A stretch of DNA of 64,000 nucleotides from Cerrena zonata (taxonomy: Eukaryota > Basidiomycota > Agaricomycetes > Polyporales > Cerrenaceae), in assembly GCA_038087015.1 (NCBI GenBank), contig JASBNA010000006.1, positions 1,240,001 through 1,304,000 of the forward strand, written 5' to 3'. Of this stretch, positions 54,755 to 64,000 are shown in pieces. The translations under genes were made by a program, and so were the position numbers. Below the pieces are notes generated by a model, which was not told where the DNA came from, did no database searches, and was given only the letters and a program-made list of their open reading frames with translations. Positions within the stretch are counted from its first letter, which is position 1. Each line of letters opens with the position of its first letter.

Positions 54755-57013
54755 TTATTGACTTGCGGGTCCGACAACCACTTGCTTAGTTTTGTTAAAA
54801 TGACTGAATGTCGCGTCCGAAATACCAAGGTGGGCTTTGACGAGTGAAGGAGGAGTCAAAGCGAGCCACTAGAAACATCTCGTTAGTCTCAGTCCAAATG
54901 TTCGTCGTGTTGAAAAACATACCTGACTGAGGCTGACGTCCTGGAAGCGATCTAGATCGGATGAGATGAGTAGATATTCTTAGACTTCTATGAATGGGTA
55001 GTACCTGTGTTGAAGATCTCCAGGAAATGAAGCGTCTCATTTCCAATGTTCTCAACAAAATGCCCTGCGCAGTGTCAGGCAATTCAATCATGAGGAACGA
55101 TCAGGGACAGCTTACCAAATGAAGCAGGCACATAACCAACGTCCCCAGCCTAGATAGTGGATCTCGGGCTCAGTTACAGTATGATATGGGTCGATCATGA
55201 TGACATACCTCATAGTTGAACGTCCTTGCGTTGCTCTGTGCTGCAAATAACGTTACACGAGCTTGACCCGAGCTACGCATGTGATGAGTATGGATCCAAT
55301 GTTAAAACATACAAAACATACAGGAAGAAGGTCCATTCGTCCTGAGTTGGGTGCCACTGGTCTCAAGTTAAGTATCTGTGTCCAAATTATAAGAAGCCAG
55401 TTGGCTTACATGCATTTCCCTCATTGCGCCTGGTTCCACAGTCACTTCGGCTGCAGCGATAGTCGTGGAGATATTGAACATAGTGGAGTCGACAATTTTT
55501 GCTGTACCACCGGAGTGTTGTGTGGGCGTAATCTTGGAGAACGAGAAAGAGAACGGTGAAGGAACTTGTCCTTGGGGATCTTCAGGTGCCACTGCGTCAT
55601 CCGAAAGGGGAGCTGTATCACCAGATGAAGTTGAGTATTGTATCGAAATATAAGAAGGATTTTCATACCACCCGGGAAGATATAAAGCTGCTTCGAAGGT
55701 ATCTCCTTGAAGTCATCCATGCTCGCCTGGAAGTTCTTGGCGATTACTGAAAGAGGAGTGTGGGCCAACCAGTCAGTTAGCTGTAAATTTCTGATCAATA
55801 TGATGCTCAGATTGTATATTTGAAAGTTGAATCACCAAGAAAGTGTCATCTTCACTGAAGTCACCGCTGTCGAAGACCTGTAGAGGTGTCAGAGGATGAT
55901 CGTGATCATAACTAATACGGGACATACGAGAAGGAATTCACTCCCATCAGGGTCGTCACCGGTTGCTTGGAGTGAATGAGGGACACCGGGAGGGAAGTAC
56001 CAAAGGTCACCAGGTCCCTAAGTTGATATGTCATTAGGGGTTCGTCGCGCAAAGCTCAGCATGGAGCATGACGTACCACAGTAGATAAGAAATTGCGCCC
56101 ATCCTGGTCGACCGCAGTTATCTGCGTTGTTCCCTAAATAGCACGAGTACGTACAACACAATACAATCAACTAGCAGAAGAAGTAGGGTTAAGGAGCTTC
56201 CTTACTTTTAAGACGAATGCCCACTATTCATCATTGGTAAATTTAGCATGCAGAACAGGGACTATATATAGTATCGGAGAAGCATACCTCGGCAGTCTTA
56301 TGCCAATGCAATTCACTAGGGAGATTAAGCATGAGAAGGACATAATACAAAGACAGATTTGGCTCACCGGATCGCACCAGCTTCGAGACGCATGTTTACA
56401 CCAGCCATCTCTACACTAGAAGTGAGCCAGAATAGAACGAAGAAGATGGTGCTACTGACCAGTAGCCATAGGCATGACCGCCGCTATATTCCCCATGTTA
56501 GTAAGAGACATATTATTAGTAATTCGTACTAACCATTTTGTTGTCGAGCCCATCCACCTGTTTGCAAACGGTTATGACTCAATGCAAACGGCCATTTTGC
56601 ATTTCCTCTATAGGGTCAGAGTAACCATAAGAAGCAACGGGAGAAGATGAGAATCATACATACACTGTGCCCTGATCGGTAGATGGAGGTGCCAACAGAT
56701 CGGGGTTCTGAATGTTTAGTGGTTGGTTATTAGGCCCCAGTACACTTGCTCCTAGAGATCCACGCATAGGCGCGATAGTCGATACCACATTATTGGGATC
56801 ATCGGCGATGGGTGCAACCGTGGCACTGGGTTCCACCAGAGAGGCAGTGGATGATCCAGACGACTGTATAGGCAACGTAGAAGACGGTGCGACAACAGAG
56901 GGCGCAACAGAGGACGCAAGCACGCTGGAAGGAGCGACGCTAACAGCAGGAGCGCCTGAAGAGAGTGCCACAAGGCATTCAAGAGTGAAGACGAGGAGAG
57001 ACAGTCTGTTCAT
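54755..57013 (-). CDS. Secreted oxalate decarboxylase (bicupin)
   Basis: This Mn-dependent enzyme splits oxalate into formate and CO2, detoxifying the oxalate that wood- and litter-decay fungi secrete. The signal peptide is MNRLSLLVFTLECLVALSSG, followed by an unusual 45-residue Val/Ala/Ser/Pro tract. Cupin 1 has metal ligands in RELHWHKTAEWAFVLKG and VPHSL; cupin 2 has AMREMH | WHPTQDEWTFFLSG (split by an intron) and FGHFVEN. Both HxHxxxxE-type sites are present. The cupin-1 lid, FSEDDTFLLTDWLAHTP, carries the catalytic Glu position of fungal oxalate decarboxylases, arguing against an oxidase. Stop at 54757-54755, after VVVGPASQ. Many short introns. Confidence 0.9.
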
Positions 57014-57070
57014 GGTTGCGACTCGAACTGTTGGTGCGCCTATCAGAGACTATCCATTTGTAGCGCAGGC

Positions 57071-57076
57071 TTTATA
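57071..57076 (-). promoter_or_regulatory. Candidate TATA box of the oxalate decarboxylase gene
   Basis: On the minus strand the sequence reads ACACTATAAAGCCTG. TATAAA lies 58 bp before the ATG at 57013, a plausible core-promoter spacing. Confidence 0.5.
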
Positions 57077-57190
57077 GTGTCTCTACGTTGGGTTTTCGCA
57101 GTTGGGTAGGTGCTGCCTAAACGAGCCCCTGGACCGGGTGGAAATTGTAACCGCAGAACGTAACGGATACAGGGAAGCCGGCGCAGATTG

Positions 57191-57650
57191 TTATTGATAT
57201 CTCGATGTCATCTTGGGACCATCTGGAAGGGCGACGGGGACCTGGAAGGGTAGAGAGTCACATACGGTAGCTATGCTTCCATCGAATGGTGAATCTCCGT
57301 CCCAAAGCAGGCGTGCTTCCGCCGTGATTGACCTAAGTTTCGAAAAGTTTGAATGATCCTCCGATGTCAGATATTCCAAAATTGAAATGTGCGAGAGAAC
57401 GAGTCACATTTAGGTACGACACCGAATTAGAGTGGCCCGTCGTTCTGCGATAGCACGGACCTTCAGGTCATCAGGACCCACTCCCTGTCTGAACATCAAG
57501 CCACATCATCATTGGTCACGTACACCATCCTGAACAGTGGATATAAAGTGTACCATCAATACCCCAAAATTCCAATGTATCTTCCTCAATCGCACAAAGC
57601 ATACGAGAAGAGAGAGCCAACAATCGGACTGGCTTTCCGAACTAACTAAT
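57191..57650 (-). pseudogene. Possible small or decayed spliced gene
   Basis: Minus-strand readings look protein-like: GKPVRLLALSSRMLCAIEED + TLEFWGIDGTLYIHCSG, then PDDLKVRAIAERRATLIRS, then ITAEARLLWDGDSPFDGSIA + TVCDSLPFQVPVALPDG, ending MTSRYQ with a stop at 57193-57191. The junction at 57332/57423 is a normal GT-AG intron (90 nt). The junction near 57489-57519 would need an intron of only about 31 nt, too short to splice. This argues for decay or a mis-set exon. No family is recognised. Confidence 0.25.
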
Positions 57651-58621
57651 TGGTAGACATGTTCGCGAGGTCAAATGAAGCGTTGACAAATATGCGTCCA
57701 TACGTACACGGCAAGGTTTGTAAGAAGTTCCCATGAATTTTTAGATTCGAAGAGAAGGGCAACGTTTGATGTAGAAATTGACGAGGATTAATCGACCACC
57801 GGAAGCCAGACCGGCGGAACACCCGACTGCAGAAAGAGTGAGAGAACGAAACAATACCACTCAGAGAAACTCACCTAGTCGGCAATTGAGGGTTTTTTGA
57901 GATGGCGGTTGAAATTGAGAACGCTCCGCGTCAGTTGCGCACCCGATGACCTCATCATGACCGTTCAGGACCGTTCAAGTCTCGATATCTCCCACCGGAG
58001 ATGAGAGATGTGTATTCTATGAACCGGATGAACATAGGAGTGGATAGTGAAGGTTGTCGATTGTGAGATACCCATTGCTCGGAATCGCGATGGGAGGATA
58101 AATATAGGTCGAGTTCGCATGGAATTCCTTGGAACTCCGTGTACCTCTATTTTTACGAGATTACAAGTCGTTCCTGTACAATCACCGTTCATCTGTGGTT
58201 CCTACAATGTAGGTATTACCAAATACGGGTGGAAAATCTTGGGTAGGATACGAAGATCTGCACACGATGCCTAAGGATCGACCATGTGAGCAAGGGAATG
58301 GGAGCAGATAGCGAGAGGTAGTAGGTCTCGACCCCCTAAACATTTTGAGCTCGTAAAGTAAACATGAAAATTAAGCGTAATTCATAAAGGAAATGTACAA
58401 ATAATAGGTTAGAAACCGGGAGGATGATAAGATGAACAAGCTGTAAGGGTAGGGCTGTTAACACCGATATGTGAAGACAGTTACCGGAAGACGATCTGCG
58501 GGATTCATGGTTGCTTGTCGAAATCCTGTAGCGATATTAGTTGCATTTCTTCAATACATCTAAAGGTCAGTTTGGGATAGCCCCAAAATGCTCGGAAATG
58601 ACGGCAACAACCTCCTGTGGG

Positions 58622-59469
58622 TTAACAAGGAAGTATGCCGACCTTTCGGCCTTTACTAAGGATTTGGACCGCTTGTTCGGCTTCCACAAACCACGAAAGC
58701 CCTTTGTCGCGATCTTTTGAACCTGGGACTATGGGGTATTTCCATTTGCGAAGCGTCGATTTGAAAGGTAAACCCTGGGCATGTAAATGTATGTGATCGA
58801 CTGAGGTATAGGGGGGTATATGAAATCCCAGGCTGCGGCTCAGAAGTCGTTTCAAAACAATCATTGAAAGAAATCGTTCACAGGACGCACCGGCGCTGCT
58901 CCTTTTCTACACCATGATCAGTGAGCGTTGAGTGCCCGATTGCAATTAGCTTTTGTACTAACATATCAAGTTAGTTTGAGATTTGATATCCAATAGCGCA
59001 GGCCAAGACTTACCCATGTCTACATCAGTTGTGGTTAGAGTTTTTACACTTTCTATCGAGGGGCAAACGATGATCAGTAGGGTGCCCTATATGGTTTGAA
59101 ATACCCGGTAAAGAGGACATATACCGAGGTATCATGTGGCAAAGAAGTTATGAATGGTATGAGAGAGGTGGAGCGCTTACCATAATGCTGTTTAGGTACC
59201 ACGAGGAAATGGAATTTCGTTGAAGGATTGTGATCACGAAATGCAACAAATTCATCATCCTAGATCAAGCAGGACAGTTAGTATCGAGTCATTTCAGGGG
59301 TTCTAAAGGATAACGAAATACATACCTCCCATAAAACGTCGAATCCTTTGGCCATGGACACGTCGCAGAAAATACATTGATTCCGGTCGAAGCATTTGGG
59401 TTTATCATCCGAGTCCGAGTCCGAGGTGCCCACGCAAGAGCGAAAAGGCGATGAGAATGTTTTCCACAT
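58622..59469 (-). CDS. HIT-domain nucleotide hydrolase
   Basis: Histidine-triad proteins hydrolyse nucleotide phosphoramidates, dinucleotides or adenylated intermediates. The zinc-like Cys pair CIFCDVSMAKGFDVLWE begins the domain, then DDEFVAFRDHNPSTKFHFLV, VPKQHYG, IAIGHSTLTDHGVEKEQRRL GFHIPPY, and the triad TSVDHIHLHAQG, where the middle His is the nucleophile. After the domain come LRKWKYPIVPG and GLSWFVEAEQAVQILSKG. The order matches fungal HINT/HIT-like proteins. Exons are joined by at least four short introns. Start at 59469 (MWKTFSSPFRSC) is preferred; an in-frame ATG at 59544 would add 25 residues. Confidence 0.85.
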
Positions 59470-60011
59470 GTTAGAGAATGAGGAATGTGCCCTGAGGATA
59501 GAAATATAAGGCTCTAAAGATCTAAAGTTTCCAACGACCGTCAAGGTCAGAAAGCATCATGCTCAGGGTTGTGCTGTCACCCCAATCAGGGAGTCCTCGG
59601 AACGTGTCAGCATTTGCGGCTCCGCCTAAACATAACTCCGCGCGCAACAATCCCATTATCTCACTTTAAGTCTGCTATGGGTTAACTTCGGATCCCTAGA
59701 AGGTGACACAAGCATATAAGTCTTCCGTTGAGCATGAAGGTTGAGACTTTCGCCTCATCTCAACAGCTGGTTGTGGTAAGTACTGTGCTGGGTAATCTGG
59801 ATAGTAACGCCGTTAAAAGTTGACCTTCCTAATTTGCACAATAAGCGCGTGCTTGTAAGTTCATTCTCCTACAAGTAAACGGCCACCCAAATCCATTGAG
59901 GTTATAATCATATATATCCCTTCTAGGGGTAAGATAGTCTGTATATAACATGCCAAGGGCTTTGGTTTGCGTTTACCTACTAACCCAGAACTCATTATAT
60001 AGCTCGCTGCC
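59470..60011. promoter_or_regulatory. Divergent promoter region HIT gene / UBP8
   Basis: A 540-bp gap between divergent start codons. It probably serves both genes; no specific motif stands out beyond AT-rich patches near 59900-59960. Confidence 0.4.
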
Positions 60012-62402
60012 ATGTCATACTCCTCCACCTCACTGTCACTAGGAACCGAGGACGTACCCAGGGGGACGTGCCCCCATTTGCAATCAGTAGACGACCATAT
60101 TCAATCAGAGCTCATTCAGAAATACAAGAGGGTGGTGTCATGGAACACGTCGCGCTCATATGAGACGCAGCAACCCTCGAAACGACGCAAGGTATGCCGA
60201 CGTTCATGAACCAGACTTTGCTCGCACACTTACCTCGCTTAGCTTTCTACCCCGACATGCGGAACCTGCAATGTATCATTACCGAGACCCTTCGTTTGTC
60301 TCCATTGCTCTTACTCCGGATGCTGGTCCCAGTCTCACATTCAAGATCACCTCTCCGATGCCGGGCACTATTTCTGTTCGTAGTAATTCACATCCTCTCC
60401 TTTGTCACCCAATGGTGACATTCGAATATCATCCATGCGGACTCTCATTGCGCGAGGAGACACTTTGCTAATGTCACATTTACTCTCTCAGGTGCTGACG
60501 CGAAATCAGGCTCTATCTTCTGCAATGAATGCGAAGATTTTGTTTACGATACTACTGTATCCGAGGCGTACGCCTCCACGACACTTGCTTTGGAAGAAAA
60601 GTATACGACCTTTCAAGGTATAACGTCCCACCTCATTCTCCGAGCACCCTCTCGTACTCAAATTTAGCCTCAGTCTCGAAGAAAAGTCGTGAACATTACC
60701 GCCCATGGAGTCCGAACGATAAGGACACGGCAGCCCTTCGCGGAACCATGTCCGTACCCTGTCTTGGTAACTATCATTCTTCTAAATTAGAAGATTTCTA
60801 CTTGTGCTCAATTTGAAATCCCAAAAAGGTCGTCGAGGATTGTTCAATCTTGGCCAAACTTGCTTTCTCAATGTCGTTCTCCAGTCTTTTCTTGCTAACC
60901 CATTACTCAGAAACTATTTCTTGAGTGATAAGCATAATCATAGACTCTGCGCTAGAAGAAAGGATGGCAAAGATTGTACCTGTTGCGAGATGGACGTACT
61001 ATTCTCAGAAGTACGTGTCGGTTAGCCATTCTCAATCCCCTCGGAACCGGGCACTCATGTGAGTTCTCTAGGTCTATTCAGGGAACGAAGCTCCTCTAGG
61101 CCCCACAACCTTCCTTTCGACGACATGGCGTGCTTCATCAGAACTATCAGGTTACGCGCAACAAGACGCTCACGAATGCTTCATCTCCGCCCTTAACCAA
61201 ATCCATGCGACGTCACGGGGAAAGACCGAGTTATCCTGTATCTGTATCGTCCACTCAACCTTCGACGGTTTGCTGCAGAGTGATGTAAAGTGTAAGAAAT
61301 GCGGCAATGTGACGACAGCTACAGACCCCATGCTGGATATTAGTCTTGACCTCAAAAGCAAGGTCGGAGAGATTGGCCAAGAGTACACGCTGGCCTCGTG
61401 TCTCCGAAGGTTGGTCATGCGAAACGCATTATCCCCCTATCCATGTACGACAACTTAATCCATCGCGCCCTTTGTCTTGTAGGTTCACACAACCCGAAGA
61501 ACTTGCTGCGACAGAGTACAGTTGTGACAAATGTGGAAGGGGTTCCGTAAGCCCAGCGTGATCATATGATGCGTTTGACACTGACCAGATGCAATACTTT
61601 CAGGCGAGCAAGCGGTTGAGCATAAGAAAGCTTCCTCCTGTTTTGAGTTTCCAATTTAAGGCAGCTATTTCTACATTGCTCTGCATCCGTATATCAGGAA
61701 CTAATCATATCACAGCGATTTGAGTATAAGTCTGCGGACCGGTCAACCGCTCAGAAAATAGAAGCTGTAGTCCGCTTCCCAGCAAATCTAAATATGGCTG
61801 AGTATACAACTTTGGTCATGAAGGCACAGGAAACAGACCGGGAGAAGGGCCAGAAAGCAGAAGGATCTGCTCCCAGCATGTAAGTGGAATTGCCTCACCC
61901 GGTGATGGTATTACGTCTAATGATCAACACATGATTGGTTAAAGGTACACTGGGCCGCAAACCATGTACGAGTATGATCTTTTCGCCGTCATCCGACATG
62001 ATGGACAAATTGATAATGGCCATTACACCTGCTATGCACGGTATCAGGATGAGGTACGTATACCTGACACCTTCTCGCAATGTACCGAGTTACTTATAGA
62101 ACACACTAGTGGTATCATTTTGATGACGACAAGTATGTCTATTCTTTCCCTGGTTCTGGTTCGTGAACCTCACGCCTCTTTTTAGGGTTACGCCTTCATC
62201 TCTAGGAGAATGCCTCAGATCACAGGCGTACATGTGTTTCTACGTCAAGCGACATCTAGACTACAAGCCGTATATGACCCCATCCTATGTCGTCGCACGA
62301 GAAGCGGAGGCAGTTAAGGAGAAAGAGCGCGAACGAGAGAAAGAGGCCGCAGAGGCCGCCCGTCTAAAGGAGGTAGACGATGCCATTCTGGCAGCCGTGT
62401 AA
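60012..62402 (+). CDS. UBP8: SAGA deubiquitinase Ubp8 (USP22 family)
   Basis: Ubp8 removes ubiquitin from histone H2B as part of the SAGA deubiquitinase module. The N-terminal ZnF-UBP is assembled across introns: CPHLQSV, then TPTCGTCNVSLPRPFVCLHC, SYSGCWSQSHIQDHLSDAGH YFC and IFCNECEDFVYD, with the expected Cys/His pattern. The USP core begins RRGLFNLGQTCFLNVVLQSF (Cys nucleophile; the oxyanion Asn five residues before is kept). Next are YAQQDAHECFISALNQ, zinc ligands CKKCGN and CDKCGRG, LPPVLSFQFKRFEY, and the His box GQIDNGHYTCYAR with DDDK. The C-terminus ends in a Glu/Lys-rich helix. One exon, after LGRRG, is reached by a long intron. Stop at 62400-62402. Confidence 0.93.
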
Positions 62403-62640
62403 TCGCTTGTCGGACGTAGTTATCTTTGTCATGCTACTCTGGGAAGAAAGGGTAAACGTAGGTTTATAATACATTCCGAATGTCCTTAGTATGAGAAACG
62501 TAGGTATGTGAAGATATCTGGTGGTAAGCAATAGTAAAGCAAATTGGATCGCCTGACACCATTGGATATGATGTCAGTCGTCTAAAAGTGAAGGCGAAGA
62601 GCGAATGAAATGAAACGAAGTAGTTTTCATATAAGAAACA

Positions 62641-63389
62641 TCAAGGTATGATATCCTTCAACTCGCCCTCTGCCACTCGAATCTCAACAACCTCGACCTC
62701 GTACTCCATCATGGAGGACGCCGTAGATGAGACAGAAGAAGATATAAATCCGGCTGCATTTGGAGGCGAGGTTGAGGCGATGTCTTTGTGGCACAAGGAC
62801 AACAGGTATTAAGGTCAGTACCAAAACAATGGTAACAAAAATGAAAAGAGGAACGAACATCGGTCCTTGATATAGGGCGGTACGAATAGATCCTACACAT
62901 CCGTTAGGGACCAATGTGGCGCAAGTGGTTATTCAAATTACTTGCCTGGTTCCAAACGAAACCTTGGCTCTTGTGTATGGTCAGAATAGGACGCAAAGTC
63001 ACCGTTGGCTGGCGTGGTTTCTTGCGCTGCTGACGCTTGGGGCTATCATGATCAGGCTCAATGGCACGTTGTTTGCCCTTATCCTTCTTAAGTTCAGCGA
63101 GTTTCTCTTCGGAAACAGCGTTATCGCCCTCATCTATCTCCATGTCGCCGTCGGGTCGGGGCTCTTGATTAGCATTGTGTACGACAGGGTGGTCACCGTC
63201 AGAGTCACTATCACGCTGAATGCGCCGCCCATAGTCCTCTTCGTCTTCGGAGCACGAGTTGTCCTCCGACCCGCTGTCGCTATAGCCATCGTCATATGGG
63301 ATTTGCTCGTAACATGCCCATGTCGGAGGGGACGGAGCTCGGCCGATCGTTCGACGCCGGAAGTAGTCTGGGCAGACAGCATTGCTCAT
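62641..63389 (-). CDS. Protein of unknown function with a GC-AG intron
   Basis: The 206-aa product has an acidic N-terminal half rich in Ser, Asp and Glu (DDGYSDSGSEDNSCSEDEED), a basic stretch (KDKGKQRAIEPDHDSPKRQQ, a possible nuclear signal) and a C-terminal block: ILTIHKSQGFVWNQ | DLFVPPYIKDR | YIASTSPPNAAGFIS, then MMEYEVEVVEIRVAEGE and LKDIIP. Exons 63389-62946, 62892-62859 and 62783-62641 (621 nt). The first intron (62945-62893, 53 nt) uses a GC donor (CAG|GCAAGT), and the second uses GTTCGT. The clean join FVWNQDLFVPPYIKDRY is the reason for this model. I have only an impression, not a firm identification, that related fungal proteins share this block. Function unknown. Confidence 0.7.
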
Positions 63390-63611
63390 TGTGGTTGATA
63401 TATGCGCTGTTAAGCTTGCTAGCAGGGAGCTGTAGATCCGATTCAGAGAGTGTTAGCTCGACACTAGAGGTAGACACTTAGAGAGTCGTGGTCAACAGTA
63501 AGGCGCACCCCACCGAAACCGCTCGGACATCATGAGGCCACATATTCCCACGCCTATGACTCGGCGGGGTAGACTGTAACGGGTTACACCAGCTCGTTAT
63601 CGTCGTCCATC
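63390..63611. promoter_or_regulatory. Compact bidirectional promoter
   Basis: 222 bp between the divergent starts of the unknown protein (63389) and THG1 (63612). GC-balanced; no specific factor site could be named. Confidence 0.45.
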
Positions 63612-64000
63612 ATGTCGGGGTCCAAGTATGCCTATGTAAAAGGGTATGAATTACCGGATACCATCTTGCCAAACACCTACATTGTAGTTCGTATCGATGG
63701 GCGTGCTTTTCATCGGTATGAGAAAAAGACACTACCCTCAAATGGTGCTTACCCACACCTATCAAGTCTAGTTTGTCCCAAGAACATTCATTTGTAAAGC
63801 CAAATGATGAGCGAGCTCTCTCACTTATGGATCATGCTGCTCGTGACGTCATGGACGAGTTTAAAGATGTCGTCCTAGCATTTGGCGAATCCGATGAATA
63901 TAGGTAAGCATGCGATGCCGTCTTGCCTTGTTTGGATAATTAACGACAAACCCTCACAGCTTTCTCTTCCGTAAATCCACCGCGGTCTACAAGCGCCGGC
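63612..64000 (+). CDS. THG1: tRNA-His guanylyltransferase (partial, 5' end)
   Basis: THG1 adds G-1 to tRNA-His, the identity element for histidyl-tRNA synthetase. The start MSGSKYAYVKGYELPDTILP leads to the metal/catalytic motif VVRIDGRAFHR | LSQEHSFVKPNDERALSLMD, and then LAFGESDEYSFLFRKST, where the SDE carries the other two catalytic acids. Exons 63612-63715, 63772-63903 and 63960 to the window end. I chose the acceptor at 63771 (TCTAG|TTTG) because it alone restores HRLSQEHSFVKPND. The gene runs past base 64000. Confidence 0.93.

Larger units (their letters stand above)
57014..58621. other. Intergenic region with a coding-like minus-strand stretch
   Basis: This separates the oxalate decarboxylase start from the HIT gene stop. 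The first 180 bases hold the decarboxylase promoter. A coding-like stretch at 57191-57650 is listed separately. From 57650 to 58621 no gene is supported; ACCGTTCAGG/ACCGTTCAAG repeats at about 57960-57978. Confidence 0.35.

Noticed and set aside
1..64000. CRISPR arrays, operons, Shine-Dalgarno sites and other prokaryotic features; intact transposons
   Set aside because: The window is intron-rich nuclear eukaryotic DNA. I saw no terminal repeats, transposase or reverse-transcriptase motifs.

Overview
This 64 kb window is nuclear DNA from a fungus, most likely an Agaricomycete (mushroom-forming basidiomycete). Genes are compact and carry many short GT-AG introns (mostly 48-75 nt). The gene set also fits: a tannase/feruloyl-esterase, a Gti1/Pac2 (WOPR) regulator, a fungal-type sesquiterpene synthase, a secreted bicupin oxalate decarboxylase, an arrestin-like protein and secreted Ser/Thr-rich proteins. 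I placed introns by hand from splice consensus, frame and known protein motifs. For ten models I summed the exon lengths, and each gave a multiple of three.

Layout. The far left (1-367) holds the 3' end of an unidentified plus-strand gene. Positions 1.5-14.6 kb form a plus-strand block of nutrient and secretion genes: hexose transporter, mitochondrial ABHD11-like hydrolase, a small secreted protein, a tannase and a large secreted protein with an internal tandem duplication. A minus-strand P450 follows (15.0-17.1 kb), then a gene-poor 3.4 kb stretch with coding-like remnants. From 20.5 to 35.2 kb lie conserved eukaryotic housekeeping genes in alternating orientation: ARV1, TSC13 (very-long-chain enoyl-CoA reductase), GET4, HSBP1, a WOPR regulator with a 2.8 kb upstream region, TFB2 (TFIIH) and NAS6/gankyrin. 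From 35.6 to 41.3 kb are a terpene synthase, a possible 38-aa gene, an arrestin-like gene and an aldo-keto reductase. From 42 to 59.5 kb everything is on the minus strand: a zinc-ribbon-like unknown, a RING protein with SUMO-interaction-like motifs, an aquaporin with altered NPA boxes, ICT1-type release factor, cytosolic-type MetRS, oxalate decarboxylase and a HIT-domain protein. The right end holds UBP8 (SAGA deubiquitinase), a fungal protein of unknown function and the start of THG1.

There is no clear multi-gene pathway cluster. The P450 is about 18 kb from the terpene synthase, with essential genes between them. The left block (sugar uptake plus phenolic-ester hydrolysis) and the oxalate decarboxylase fit a plant-litter or wood-associated lifestyle, which is inference. 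The most striking observation is a series of microexons (4, 8, 11, 13, 13, 14 and perhaps 21 nt) that often fall exactly on catalytic or signature motifs. They would be missed by ORF-based annotation and by many gene predictors.
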